Notes: generated by a model from the letters alone, not told the origin. 64,000 bases of DNA from Nageia nagi (GCA_050084985.1 JBITNC010000002.1:39804001-39868000); one strand, 5' to 3'. Positions 32,751 through 45,429 are shown, counted from the first letter of the stretch. Translations and numbers: made by a program.

Positions 32751-33550
32751 AAATTTCAATGAACTTCTTGAAGAATCTACTTCTAATGAGGATGTTGATG
32801 ATCTAGAGGACTCTTCAGTTGCACCTAGTTGGTTAGATATTGATCTAGACAAGTCACCTCAAGAAAAAAATTCTCCAACAAAAAGGGCAACAAGGAGAAT
32901 GACCTTGAACAAATCCTTATTTTCCAAGATTGAAAATAATCATGACCCCTCAACCTTCAAAGAAGCTTCTAAGCATGAGTGCCAGATGGAATCCATGAAA
33001 GTGGAGTATGAGGTTCTTATAAAATATGAAACCTATGATTTGATTCCTTATCCCAATGAGAAGAATGTTATTAGCAATAAGTAGATCTACAAGGTCAAGT
33101 TTAATTTAGTTGGGGATATTGAAAAATATAAGGTAAGTTTAGTAGCCAAAGGTTTTGCTTAAAAATATAGCGTAGATTATGAGAAAACCTTTACTCCCAT
33201 GGCAAATATGCCTACTATGAGATTTATCCTTACTCTTTCTATAGCTCACAGATGGAAAGTTTTTTAACTTGACATCAAGAGTGCATTTCTCAATAGTTAC
33301 TTAGATGTGGAAATCTTCATGAATAAAACATAAGGGTTCATTATGTAAGGCAAAGAGTCCTTTGTGTGCAAGCTAAAAAAATTATTATATGGACTTAAGC
33401 AAGCAACTAGAGCTTGGTATAGAAATATTTCAAAGTATTTTGCAGACATTAGTTTCTTCAAGTGTTTTTCTAACTCTAATCTATATGTTCTCAATCAAAG
33501 AAAAGATGTGGTCTTGATTCTCCTTTATGTGGATGATATTTTGTCAATGG
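32751..33550 (+). pseudogene. Copia reverse transcriptase (broken, truncated)
   Basis: TFKEASKHECQMESMKVEYE and ETYDLIPYP (about 32957-33050) match the RT start of plant Copia. Then comes IYKVKFNLVGDIEKYKVSLV with AKGFA, TFTPMANMPTMRFIL (first RT block), LDIKSAFLNSYLD (first catalytic Asp region, about 33268-33306), CKLKKLLYGLKQATRAWY (about 33367-33420) and LLYVDDILS (about 33523-33549) with the YVDD box intact. Similarity ends there, at the junction with the minus-strand Gypsy. Four or more in-frame stops. Confidence 0.9.
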
Positions 33551-33554
33551 TTCT

Positions 33555-34310
33555 TCTTGTTTGATATTTCCATTAATTTCAAACTAGGGATTTCTAGTTG
33601 AACTAGAAGGATAGCCTCTCTACCATATACTAGATAGAAAGGAGAACATTTTATTGATTCTTTAGGCATGATTTGATCTTCCCAAAAAGAAAAATTTATT
33701 TTATTATGTTAATTTATTATATTGAGAAAAAGGATCATGGTGATGTTTCTTCTCACATTTTTATTCATTGATTCAACAAGACCATTTCCCTTAGGATAAT
33801 AATATGATACTAGTTGAATTTAAATATTATACTTTAATGAATGATTATTCATTTTAATACAATTCAAATAAATAGCATTGTCAATGACTATACTGATTGG
33901 AATCCCAAATCTAGAATAAATATTTTTCTTGAGAAAATTAATGAGTACTCTGGAAGTTGCATTAAAGGTTGGTATAGCCTCTACCCATTTGGTAAAATAG
34001 TCAATGGCTATGAGGATGTACATATAACCTTTAATAGATAGAGGTTTGATTGGCCCTACAAAATTAATTCCCCATTTACCAAATGGGGCATCAACTATTA
34101 TTGGTTTCAAAGGGTTAGTTTTAAACTTCTCTCTTCTAGTAAAATTTTGACAATCTAAATAACTAGATACACATGCATTGCAATCTAGAAACATATTCAT
34201 CCAATAATATGCAATCCTAATAATTTTATATGTAGTAGTGGTTGGGGAAAAGTGTCTGCCACACACTCCATCATGAAAATCTTTTAATAACTTTAAGAAT
34301 TTGATCATTT
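33555..34310 (-). pseudogene. Gypsy 2 integrase
   Basis: An open stretch (34308-33820) of 162 residues starts in the zinc domain: LLKDFHDGVCGRHFSPTTTT then CNACVSSYLDCQ, so H-H-C-C ligands appear present. The core has WGINFVGPIKPL where the first catalytic Asp is Asn, DYFTKWVEAIPTFNA, and GIPISIVIDNAIY with the second Asp. After a frame change, YYPKGNGLVESMNKN (about 33765-33720) keeps the catalytic Glu, and SPFYLVYGREA and LEIPSLKL follow down to about 33565, where the Copia fragment begins. With Asp replaced by Asn it would not catalyse strand transfer. Confidence 0.9.
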
Positions 34311-34399
34311 TGAATGCATCTTACTAAAATATCACTAATTTTTTTCGAAAAAGAATACCATCAAGAAAATAATTTTTTTTATTTCACTTTTAGATCATG

Positions 34400-34900
34400 T
34401 GTTACATTGAATGATAGATGTTCCAATGTATGTATCATCTTTAGGTACTCCGTGATATCATCAAACTAATTTTTTTGCAAGTTGTATTCATTAGCAATTG
34501 CATTTATTGATCTTCTTCAAAAGGTGAGATGTTTGCAATGAGTTCACATAACCCTCTTCCTCTGACTAGCTCAACTCACTTAAACACCAAATTATATTCT
34601 TGTACCTTGGCCACCCAAGAACCTCTAAGTATTCCCAATTCTATTTAAGTTAAGATAGAATTTATGGCTAGATATGGTATGATTACAGTGACCTGTTGTC
34701 CAAAAATATAGATATTAAAATTTTTTACCACTTTGACTATAATAGATGCCTTTTTTTTTATATAAAAGTGTACATTTTATACACTCTTTAAAGCATGAAT
34801 CATGAATACAATTAGGTGTTTTTCATTTTAATCATTCACTTGTGTCACTATCGAAGAGATTGTATGATTCAAAGCTTAAGTATACATCTTAAAGGGCTTT
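34400..34900 (-). pseudogene. Gypsy 2 RNase H (broken)
   Basis: Minus-strand segments SWVAKVQEYNLVFK and LVRGRGLCELIANISPFEED (about 34610-34510) match the terminal part of the RNase H domain in this Gypsy group (usually ...LQEYDI...GQGLCKLIAE). Upstream an FFTTLTIIDAFFF-like piece (about 34720-34750) is weak. Multiple stops. Confidence 0.65.
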
Positions 34901-35149
34901 TTGAAATCGAGTTATACCATGGTGAGGGAACCTTTAAGGAATTACTTAATATTTTTGAATGCTTGGTTTCTCTCATTTGACCATTTGAATTTCACATTCT
35001 ATTTTAACATTTTTCTCAAAGGAAAAACTATTTCTACAAGTTAGGAACAAATCTTCTCAAGAAGTTTACCTTTCCAAAGAATGATTACAATGATTTTCTT
35101 CTAGTTGGTAAAGGTAATTTTTTAATAATGAGTACCCATTATAGATTGA

Positions 35150-35800
35150 TACGAGTAATATATTTTGAAATAATGTGTCCTAAATTTTTCTTTTCAACGA
35201 ATTCAAAAATAGACTTCTTCAAGCTTAGTGATACCCCAAACTCTTTGCATATTTTCAATACCTGAATAACTTGTTTAACATGATCCTCTCTTCACTTTGT
35301 AAATATAATCATATCATCCATATAATAATAATTTTATTGATAAATTATTTAAAATAAAAATCCATCACCCTTTGAAAGGTATTCCCTACATTGGTTAGCC
35401 CAAAAGATATCTATTTACAAGCAAATGTACCCTAAAGAGTAGTGAATATCATTTTGAAATGATCCTCCTCTACAATCCAAATCTAATTATAGCCAGAGTA
35501 ACCATCCAAAAAAGAAAACATCTATGATCCATTGATAGTATCCAAAAGATGATATATGATGGAAAACTAATAATTATCCTTGATGGAAGCTAAATTGAGA
35601 TTCTAAAAGTTGATACATATTCTAATATCTCCATTTTTCTTGCATACCTGGATAATATTAGCCACCCAAGAAGAATGTCTAATTGGGTAAATGATATCTA
35701 TTGCCAACATTTTTTGAATTATTTCTTGATCATTCCTTCAATTTATGGGTTAAAATGTATGGGCTTTTTTTTTAAGGGGTTCAAGTTGACTTTTAAAGGA
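35150..35800 (-). pseudogene. Gypsy 2 reverse transcriptase (broken)
   Basis: Reading 35755 downward: DQEIIQKMLAIDIIYPI then SSWVANIIQVCKKNGDIRIC (fingers), FSFLDGYSGYN (usual FSxIDLxSGYH/FMDGYSGYNQI, first catalytic Asp region), TFACK and ISFGLTNVGNTFQRVMD, and YMDDM (about 35325-35310), the catalytic YxDD box. Stops replace several residues but the frame is largely continuous over about 430 bp, indicating moderate age. Downstream (35100-35300) the connection region is visible but poor. Confidence 0.88.
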
Positions 35801-36889
35801 ATAATATACTGAAATATATCTCTTCTAAACCCTTTCAGGTCATAGCAATTCCAAGAAAAAATACTCTTGAGTCTTTTGAATAATTAAATTAGTTCTTATT
35901 GCTCATTTAATGTGCATCCAATTCCAATCAAAAGCTCTTGAAGTATTCTATTTGGGTTCAAATTGAAAGCAACTATTTTTTTGGATATCTCCTTGATTAA
36001 ATTCTAATGATTGAAGTGATCATTTCAATCGTAGAGATTTTCCAATTCAATCATGCTAGAAGGTATTCTATTCAAATCCACCTATAAGATCTTATTTTAT
36101 TCTATGAAGGTTGTTTAATATTCTTCAATGCATTGTAGGAAAAATAAAAGTTATCTATTAGAATAAAAAACTTACAAATGTTTAATATTATTTGGTATGG
36201 CTAGTTTGAAAAATAATTCAATCTAGTAATACCCTAATCCGAGAGAAGGGTATGGCTTTATCATATAAGTTGATACAACCAAAGAGTTTGCTTGATAATT
36301 ATAGTTTTGAGGGATAATCATTATGTTGAAGGAATAAAAAATCCTAATCATATCCCAAACAAGATGCCTGTAAGATCACAACCTAGGGTTCTTAGTTTGA
36401 AATTGATTCTTATCTTGTTTAACAATTAATTTTACATCCCTAAAACAAACCAAATTATGGATCTGTAAATTTTTTTTTTCCATATTTAAGCCCTAATATA
36501 AATCTTCATATTTGATAATGTTATTAGTGTAATGAAAATTTAGTCTCAAATTGAATAGACCTCCTTTTCTCTATTTGGTGCAATGAAAATAACATGTACC
36601 CCATTCCCTTCTTTGCATTTACTACCATTGAAATACATCTTCACATATCATTAAAGTTTACAATATCTATTTCCCTTTTTGGTTATTCTTTGATTAATTT
36701 ATAAGAACCAATTTCAACATATTGGAAGAAATATACCAATTGATTTTCCTACAAATTAACTTCATGTGTGATTCTCATTTGAACATTTCCTTCTATCCTA
36801 TTTTTTCAAGGATAGCTACCCATCTTTGTTTAGTTTCGAGTTTAAGGATTTGCAATGTATTCTTGAATAGAATTTATGTAAAAAACTAA

Positions 36890-37200
36890 TCTAATGAAAT
36901 CATACCATCCATGGTGGATCCAAATTATCTCCTTAGTAGCATCCCATAAGAAATAGGCATATTAACTACCAAAATCATGAGTATCTTTCTTGTTGGGAAT
37001 GCAAATAAGTTGGTAATAATATATCTGACTTTACCCATCATTTTTACATTCAATGAATCCCTATGGAAACATGTATCTTCACATTCCATAAAATTCAATT
37101 TCAAAGTCTAATCCACTTTCAAAGGTATGATATTATTTTTAGCCACCAAGTTTTAGATACAATTGCATAATTTTTCACTATTAACCCCTAAAGATATATA
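36890..37200 (-). pseudogene. Gypsy 2 protease and linker (decayed)
   Basis: GVNSEKLCNCI, followed by a LKVD-type segment and VVNMPISYGMLLRR, matches the retropepsin region of plant Gypsy elements, where ...DIPxSYxMLLGRPW follows the protease core. The catalytic Asp is not clearly preserved. The stretch from 36050 to 36890 between this and RT holds only weak coding signal. Confidence 0.6.
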
Positions 37201-37914
37201 AAATGGGGGTAGCTTGGCCAAATTCTAGTGGGCTACATAAACTTGTTCACCAATATTATTTTTTCCCATTATTAAATTCACACTTTTTTTAGCAAGTTTA
37301 ATTATGTATAAGAGTTCTTTCATATCTTGAGGATCATTATGCAAGATTTACAAAATGAAAATATTAGCAGTCTTCTTATATAAGTCTTCTCCAACACTAT
37401 GTTTTGAACATGATGGATCTTTCTCATTATGCTTAGTTTGTATTTCTTTAGTTTTTATTTGAGCCTTATCCTACTATTGAGTTTGAAGTTTTTCTTGATA
37501 CATAGTAATCATGGTATAACATTAAGAAGATTCATTGCTATCTTGAAAGAAATTTTCTCGCATATTCTCACTATTTTCTTCTTGTAGTGAATCGAGTTCT
37601 TCTTGTTCAATTGGATCACTACTTCCTAAAAGGACTTCACTTTCTACATTCATTTCCTATAGCATATTCATAGTAATACAATTATTAGGATCATGTTCAT
37701 ACTTAGAGATTGTAATAGGAATTTAGGGTTGAAGATTCAAGCCTATCGAAGGGGATAGAAACTATGTTTTTGTCACCTCTATAATTGCTTCTTTTTTTGT
37801 CTAAAAATTTCCTAAAATTTTGTTGATTCCTGAAACCTTTTTGTGCATTCTATGTCCATTGAATATTCATATTGGTTATTCTCCTCAATGATTCATTTTT
37901 TTGATTTATTTTCT

Positions 37915-38640
37915 TTAAGGAGCTTTACCATTATGTTTTTTGTTGGATGATTCAATGTTTCCTTTTTTGGATTCAAAAGGCCTTGCTTGTTTGATCTTCC
38001 CTGTGGTAATCATGTCCTCTTCATGTCTAACAACCTCATTAATTGCATTCTCAAATGTAGTAGGTTCACAAGTTGTTACAATATATCCCAACTTAGGATC
38101 TAGGGCATTAATAAAGAAACATTTCTTCACTAGGTCGATAAGTTGCAAGTTCCTAGGGATTCTCCAAAATAATTTATTGAACTAATCAATAACTTATGAG
38201 ATGAATTATTTGTGTCTATTTTTTATATGTGAAAGCTCATTGATTAACTCTATTTCCAATACTCAACTTTTGAACCATGTCTAAAAGGCATATAAAAAAT
38301 TATCCCAAATAGTAATCAATCCATTAGGAAGGAAACTATACCAATATAATGCTGAGTCTATGAAGTTCTTAACCAATATCTATACTACCACATATTTATG
38401 TTCAACCCCATTTACTATACAATATGTATTAAAATTTTTAAGATGTTCTTCTACCATAGTCCTAGATAGGTCCCTTAAAAAATGAGAAAGATATCTAGTT
38501 TCCTTAGGAAGCTTATACCTTTGTCCTTGCAAATTTAATGATCTTGAGTTATTTTTCCATGTTAGTGGGATTATTTGGTCATCATCAACCATTTTTAATG
38601 CTTCTATATTTATATAATAATCCAAAAAATTAGTTTCAAA
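37915..38640 (-). pseudogene. Gypsy 2 gag (capsid core; broken)
   Basis: An open piece at 38625-38380 (81 residues) leads, after a stop, into SALYWYSFLPNGLITIWDNF (about 38357-38298), the conserved retrotransposon-gag capsid motif (usual ...AxxWyxxLpxgsIxsWxxlxxaF). ELSHI and an open piece at 38148-37915 (VKKCFFINALDPKLG, ENAINEVVRHEEDM) continue the capsid C-terminal part. No CCHC knuckle is seen. Stops at several positions. Confidence 0.82.
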
Positions 38641-38649
38641 CTCTTAAGG

Positions 38650-40480
38650 TGATATACTTCTTAACGGGGTAGGACTCCTTATTTTGATAAGTGTAGAATT
38701 TGGATCTATGTTTTCCTATTCTCTTTGAATTCTTCATAACTATCTTTCTAGTTCTATGGGATCAAAATTCCAAGCATATCTTTCAGTTGATCCTGTACTT
38801 TGATTCATTCTTCTAGGAGGACTTACCAGTTTGAAAAAGAAATTTTAGTTTTGGTTAAATCGGGAAGGATTTGAGTTCTTTTAAGAATTAGGTGTGGATA
38901 ATAAATATTATTCAAATGGGAGAATAATACTTGATATAAATTTGATAAAATCAATATTGTCTTTCTGAATCACTTTTAGAAAGATACTCCCTTAATTTGA
39001 TTCTTTTTATGATGAGAGTCTATTCAGTTTTTTTATTATCTTTAAGTTTTGGTAACACAACTTACCTTTTGATTTGAAACAAATAGAAACCTCTTCTAAA
39101 AAATTGAATCCTTTTTTGAACTTCAAGTGGTAAGTTTCTTTCTTTACTTATATGATTAATCTCTTCAAAAATAATGTTCAACCATGTAAAAATATCTCTA
39201 GAGGTTATTGATCTTTGAAGAGCTAAGCATAGTACTTTGATTTTGTTGATAAAGGGAATTGATATTTGAATCAGATATTTTTTAGTGGGTAAAAGAAAAT
39301 TGATATGATCACCAAAAATTTCCTCTAACTTTGATTCTCCTTTTAACACTAAATTGTACCTTATTGCTTTAAGCTAAGATCTTCAAATATTGGTGTATCT
39401 ATAGCTTTACCCCACTTGCGTAATCCGATTCTCTCTCTAAGTGAACTCAAATATAATCCTCTTCAAAATCCTTAGCCTAAACATTATTTCCTTGATGATA
39501 ATTTTTTATTTTATAATCTACTTCACACTTCAGATTGGACAGTTGATATTATGTCCAACCATAATCTTTCTAGGTGATGTGTAATGTGATTTTATATGCT
39601 CAAGTTCTTGAAAGCTTCCATTTATGGGTGAAATGTTTCAAATTTGAGTGATACAATAGGCTTGTTTGAATAATATCAAAATTCAATAAGTGCTAAAAGG
39701 CTCTAACTTATTCTTAGATAAGTTCTTAGATTGAATGTGAAGGGTTGAATCTCAACACTAAGAATGAACTTTGATTTAATATTTACTGATTCTTCTTCAT
39801 CTAAATCACTATCATCTATTAGATACCCACTAATTTCCAAAACCTCTTCAAGGAAAATATTTTTGATAACTTCTCAATTTTTAACAAATTTCAACCCAAC
39901 CTCTTGTTTGAGTTGGAAGAGATAAGCATCCCTTTTGATAACTTTGTTTCTTTGTTGATCTTTTGAAGATAAATATCTCTCTTGAATTATTAATAGTAAT
40001 TCTTATAATATGGTCTTAGGTATTTGAGATACAGACATTAATTCTTTTATGATCAAAGAAAATTTGCTAGCTCGAACTATGACTACTAACTACAAGTATA
40101 GTTGTATTGGATTTGTTTCAACAAGTAAGAAAAAGTTGATCTTAAATTCTACCAAGTATTCCTTGTATGATTTACCATTAGATTCAGTATGATATCCTAA
40201 ATTTTCTAACTCCTCTTCATCGTAATGGTTCAATTAACCTTTGTATTTTTGAGTTAGCTTCATTCCAAAAAGTTATCTTGAGGAAAAACCTTCTAGTTTT
40301 TTTATTCTCAATTTGAAGTATAGGTGTGAGATGTCTTTCTTATGCTCTAGTTAAAGTTTTTGATTCACTCTACACCAAAGTATTGAAGATAGTTTCATTA
40401 AGAATAAAGTCTCATTTTTGATTTCTTCTCAAATTCTCCTAACTTGGTGATTATGTAAACTATGATATCTTGTTGAGTTA
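38650..40480 (-). other. Coding-like minus-strand sequence upstream of Gypsy 2 gag
   Basis: A 95-residue open piece (39349-39062) contains EEIFGDHINFLLPTKKYLIQ and KRIQFFRRGFYLFQIKR. Other Lys/Glu/Leu-rich pieces without many aromatic-run artefacts continue to about 40480. I do not recognise the protein. In its position ahead of gag it could be an extra 5' reading frame, which is known for Tat/Ogre-type Gypsy elements, or part of the 5' LTR, or an older insertion. No LTR or PBS was found to decide. Confidence 0.4.
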
Positions 40481-40784
40481 GGATTAGAATTCACCATGAT
40501 TTTTCAAAATTATTTATTTTCTAAACTAAGTTTCTTTTTTAGAAAAGAGTAAATTCCAACATATGCTTTGCACTTAGCAAACTTTCCAAGTGACTAACTT
40601 TATTCTAAGTTGCCAGGATAGCTTTGGCTAACCGAAAAGTAGTTCTTGACTTGCTTCCCTAGAAAAGTCACTAATTTTGTTAACCATTTTTTCTTGTCGA
40701 AGAGAAATAATGGGATAATAAGGGATCTATGATTCTCCTTTTAATGACCTGTGTTCCTCAAAGTGGTAACTTAGTGTTTGTATA

Positions 40785-41190
40785 TTGTGTAAAGACTTAG
40801 GTTATTTTTATCACAATATTTCTCATACTTAGATTAAATACTTGCTCTATTAGCTCTTGTCAAGATTACTTGATATCTGTAACTTAGCTAAATTATTCTT
40901 GTTCATGTTATCCAATTTATAAGTAATGTAAAAATATATTTCACACAAGTATATTCACACTTATTTAATGAATATTTTTGTATTTTTCATATTTTCCTTA
41001 TTTGCAAAGACTTAGATTGATATTCTCACAACTTTCCTTGCCCTTGAGTTAAGTGTTTATTTATCTAGCTCATGTCAAGTAAATAATCACTTAATGTTCT
41101 TAAATTAGCTGGAGAATTATTTATTGAGTTAATCAAGTGAGAAGTGACATTATCTATGTAAGTAACCTCACACTTAGTTCCTTTTACTTT
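40785..41190. repeat. ~220-bp imperfect tandem duplication near one end of the repeat
   Basis: AAAGACTTAGGTTATTTTTAT (about 40793) and AAAGACTTAGATTGATATTCT (about 41006) start two diverged blocks that share TCTTGTCAAG/TCATGTCAAG, ACTTAGCT/ATTAGCTGG and further matches. Copy 1 shows the same arrangement (about 14430-14800), so the duplication predates both insertions. Confidence 0.55.
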
Positions 41191-41594
41191 CAATCTATGA
41201 ATACTTAGTTCCATTAATGAAATACTATGCTGTGTAGCTTACATAACATTTCATATTTCTTTCACCAACTTAAACATTGATTACTTTTTAATTTTGCAAA
41301 AAGATAATATTATCCAAGTATAGAAAATAAATTATTGAGTACTTTTGAAATTCATTATCTAACTTAAACAAGCACCAAAATAACAAGTATACATAAGCAA
41401 GATGCAAAAAGAGAATATCTTATATTTCTTGAAGCTTCAAAAGTACAACTTTCAAAATCCAAAGACAGTTACAAGTGAGACTTCCATGCCTTTAAGTAAT
41501 ATCTAAAGGTAGTTAGATTTAGCATAAAATCCTATCTTCCTTGAAAATCCTAATTCAAAATCCTAATTTTTTTACATCAAAATTTGGCTAAGTC

Positions 41595-42170
41595 TGAAAA
41601 ATAGCCAACTTTGAAAATAACTAAGTCTAAAACATAATTGCTCAAACTTTTTCTAACTTTAGGGATTAAAAGGAGCAAAAATTTCTAACACCCTTAATTC
41701 CATTTTACAACAACAACAAAAATAACATAAACTTAATTCTCTTAATTGGCTGCTGGAGGAGGGGGAAACAAGGGTATCATTTCTTCTAATTTGGTTTTGA
41801 TATCTCCATTTGTAAAAGCACATGCTCTGTCTTACCCTTCTAGTAACCTCTAATATTAGTAAATTATTTTTCCATTTATCAATTTGGATAATTTTGAAAA
41901 TAGCCAACTCCAAAAATAACTTAGTCTAATATAAATTGCTCAAAATTTTTCTAACTCTGGACATTAAGGGGAGGAAAAATTTCCAACACCTTTAATTCCA
42001 TTTTACAATAATAATAAAAAGATCATAAAACCAATTCTCTTAATTGGCTACTATAGGAGGGGGAAATAAGGCCATCATTTTTGCTACTTTGGATTTGATA
42101 TCTCCCTTCATAAAACCATGTGCCTTGTCTCTCCATTCTAACAACTTATGATATTGGCAAATCATTTACC
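41595..42170. repeat. ~299-bp tandem duplication specific to copy 2
   Basis: GAAAATAGCCAACT...CTTAATTGGCTGCTGGAGGAGG (about 41595-41770) recurs as GAAAATAGCCAACT...CTTAATTGGCTACTATAGGAGG (about 41894-42062). Copy 1 has a single version (about 15150-15320). The duplication repeats the 3' end of the reading frame, including its PPPP..AN-stop. Confidence 0.75.
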
Positions 42171-45100
42171 TGAGTGATCTGTGAGAGAAAATGCTCATAA
42201 GATTCAACATCAGTATCTTCCATCTCCTTGGACTTGGATTTTTTCTTGATAAGTTTTCCAACTGGTTAGATGTCATTATCACTTCTCCACTCACCACCTT
42301 GTTCCAAAGTTGAAATAACGATTGTGGCGATGATACCATATACCTCATTATAGACCTTGAAAGATTTATCTTTGAAAGTGTTACACTTGGACTTTGCATT
42401 TACCAACTAATCATAAAGAAAGGATCATTCCTTTAATAAAATTAGCAAATTCTCATTGTTAATATATTTATATATAATCTTTGCAACATTATCCACCTCA
42501 ACTTCTCATAAGTTCACGTATTTATGAATATCTTGTTTGATTCCATAAAGTTGAAAATTTATGTTGTTAAGATATTAGAGGTCATGATAGGTCTTTCTAA
42601 AAATTATACTAGCCCTCTTTATCAATTTTGAAATTATTTTATCAAATTTACAACCTCTCTTATATTTAATTTTCAAATTTTCTTTATCAATACCAATCTC
42701 CTTGAACTTTCAAAAAATATTCTTCATATTCTTTACTTCTTTCTTTAACTTATTTGTCTTTGATTCTTTATCATAGGTCAAATTTTTAAGATTCTTGGTC
42801 CCTTGGTCTATAATGTATGCATTTGATTCAATTCCTAAAGATCCAATGTTATACTCCATAGTGCTGACATTCACATACCTTTTGTCTCTTATTTTTCTGA
42901 AATTGGTAGAAAGTTTATTCACACGTAATGTTTCCTCTCCAAATTCTATTATTCTCTATAACTTTATAGGAAGTAGTTTATCTTCTTTTGTAGTCTTTGC
43001 ATTTTCTTCTCTCTCACTGTCACTGCTCACCTCTTCAAGCCTTTTTAAATATGCATCAATGGCCATATTCTTTAGCAAGTTCTCAAAGCTAAGCTGATCT
43101 AGTGAGCTTGTGTCTTCAATAGTGATGGTTTGGTTATATTATTCATCTTATATTTTTTTCTTTCTTCTCTCTTCATTATATTCATCATCATCATCATCAT
43201 CACCATCCCCATCTCCTCTAGTTCCTTTGGATGTTTGTTTGGAGGGAGTATTCTATGAGCTAAGATCCTTATCTGGGGTAAAACCTTTCTTAGTCTTAGA
43301 TTGGGTGGCTATATGATCTACTAAGATGATCCTTTTGCTCCTTGCTATATCAAGATCTCTGCAATGTTCTCTTCACACTAAGAGTCTTGTAGATTCTAAG
43401 ATGAAATAGCAACAAGTAATTCCAAACTAGAAGCAACCATAGGAGGAGTACAAGCATTCTCTTTTATCTCACCTTCCTATTTGTAATATTTAATATTAAC
43501 ATATTGATAATCCTCCTCTATAAGAGTATTTGCAATTGGGCTTGCATTATGATGTTCCATAGTGGTTTCTTCAACCCATTCCTCATCATGTTATTATATT
43601 TTTCTTCTTCCTCACCACTATGGCTTATTGATCCATCATCATTCTCATTATGACTTCTTGACCTATCATCATCATTCCTAGATCTTGAATGCTCATCATT
43701 TGAACTACTTGAACTTCCTAAATAACTACTATTGGTAGAAGGATATTCACCAAGAGCAATGATGCATTTACTTTCTCTAATCTTGAACTGAGTTCTTAGG
43801 GTGCTCAATAAGAGGTTATTCTATAACTCCTAAAGTTAGAATGCTCTGGGTGGGTGTATTGATAGTTTTTAATACATCAACCCCTTGCATTGAGCCAAAC
43901 TTGTTGAAAGTGGGCTCCCTAGTAAAATCTTACTCATTAGTTTATTTAATTTCTTTTGGTTTTGATAAACTTTTGTAACTCTTATCCTTAGCCACTTTCT
44001 TCTTCTTATCTCTCTATTCCTTAGCAAGTTACTTAGAGATCTTTTGAATTTCTAACTCTAAATGAATATGTATGTATCTCTCAATCGAGCCAAGAGAATG
44101 GTGTTTGTAGTAAGTATGAAATTTCTGGTAGAACTTTTCAACTACACCCATGGGACCATAATGGGTTTTCAAGGCATGATATTCAAAACTATAACCCTCT
44201 CTTTCACATTTAATAGTTTTAACTTCTAACTACTTGTTGCAGCAATAATATGAACAAGTTATAGGCATTTTAATAGGTGCCTCTTTCTTCTCCTTAGATT
44301 TTTTTTTAAAAAAAAATTAAAATGCTTGTCTTATAGATTCTAAGCAAATCATTATGTCATTAAGATAGCAAGAATCTTGAGAGAAGCTATGTTGACATCA
44401 TAGAATCTAATGTATGAGTTGTTAGATTCCTCTAGGTAAAAATATACAAATCTCCTCAAGAAATATATAGCCTCTATCGAGATTCTAAGTACATGATCAG
44501 CTCCTTTGAGTTCTTTTAGAATAGTGAGTTCCCATTCATCTATTTTCATCTAAATATGATTCTATTACTCCTCCTTATGGAATTTTGGGTAAGCCACATA
44601 AATTGATGCTTTGCTTATGAAAATGACCTTCTTGATGCCATTAGCTTGAGGTTGATTTTTACCCTTCAATAATAAGAATACTAGGTGTGACATATAGAAG
44701 AAAGTCTTCATCCTCTTCACTTCACTCAATTGGTTAATCATACCATCACTAATAACTTGACTCCATCTTATGCTCCTTCCTGTATTCATTACATAAAGGA
44801 ATTTGAATAAATCTTTCTCAAACCTAATATCTAAGGATTTTCCCAAAATTTGCATAGGAAATTGATGGATTTATTTCTAGTATCTTGAAAATCGCATCTA
44901 TGTGCTTTCATCATGGCTTGATGAGCCATACAATGATGTTATGATTTTAGCCAAATTCAAATGAGATCACTTTCTCTATGTTTGGCACTATATTCCTTGA
45001 ATTATTTATTAACATCCTCTTGCATAAAGATGATACCCTGATTTGACCATCCCATTGCCTTCTCAATACCTTCCTTCTTCAAGTTAGCAATAACCTTTCC

Positions 45101-45429
45101 ATCTATATCCTTAACAAATCTTTGAACAAAATCTATATGTTCTTCAACTTCTAATACTAGCTTAGAAAAATTGACTAAAAATGGGATGACCACAATGATT
45201 AATATTTCAAAATAATGGAGTAAATCTTCTTCTTTTAACTCCTATGGAAGCTGATCTACTTCCCTCAACATAAGGATGGGGTTAGTGTGATTACACTTTA
45301 GATCTTGGATGTTCTCTAGTATATTGTAATAATGAGACCTTTACTTGAATCTTTTGACTTTCTTTAGGTCCATGAAGCTCATCTTTGTCAAACAAATTAG
45401 CCACCTTCATTCTTCTTTAACTTACTCAT
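42040..45429 (-). pseudogene. Unknown ~1,130-codon protein of the 6-kb repeat, copy 2
   Basis: Start ATG (complement of 45427-45429) and stop TAA (complement of 42040-42042) match those in copy 1; lengths are 3,390 bp here and about 3,378 bp there. Order of visible parts: an N-terminal part with NILENIQDLKCNHTNPILML; a mixed helical region (45193-45002, LVNFSKLVLEVEEHIDFVQ); a block with FCKFWENP and RSIRWSQVISDGMINQLSEV (44855-44565); a Cys-containing segment with EREGYSFEYHALKTHYGP (about 44230-44140); an acidic, Ser/Arg-rich stretch (about 43700-43590); an Asp run (about 43210-43170); and a probable coiled coil (43070-42700). No RT, integrase, DDE motif or gag capsid block is evident. A loose likeness to plant 'putative transposon protein' domains is possible but unproven. 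Confidence 0.62.

Larger units (their letters stand above)
27350..33550 (+). mobile_element. Ty1/Copia LTR retrotransposon, 3'-truncated
   Basis: A 499-bp 5' LTR, an exact PBS and Copia-order domains (gag, PR, INT, then RT) on the plus strand. INT preceding RT is diagnostic of Copia. The element stops just after the RT YVDD box; the rest of RT, RNase H and the 3' LTR are absent, and the next base pairs belong to a minus-strand Gypsy integrase. An unusually long 2.6-kb tract separates PBS and gag. Confidence 0.9.
33555..38640 (-). mobile_element. Ty3/Gypsy element 2, reverse orientation, degenerate
   Basis: On the minus strand the order is gag (38640-37915), protease and linker (about 37200-36890), RT (about 35800-35150), RNase H (about 34900-34400) and INT (34310-33555). 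RT before INT is the Gypsy order. Coding-like minus-strand sequence continues upstream of gag to about 40480. LTRs were not identified at either end: the integrase is cut by the Copia junction, and upstream DNA runs into copy 2 of the 6-kb repeat. Integrase wording (DAPFGKWGINFVGPI) and RNase H wording (GRGLCELIA) resemble the Tat/Athila-like side of plant Gypsy, an impression from memory. Confidence 0.85.
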
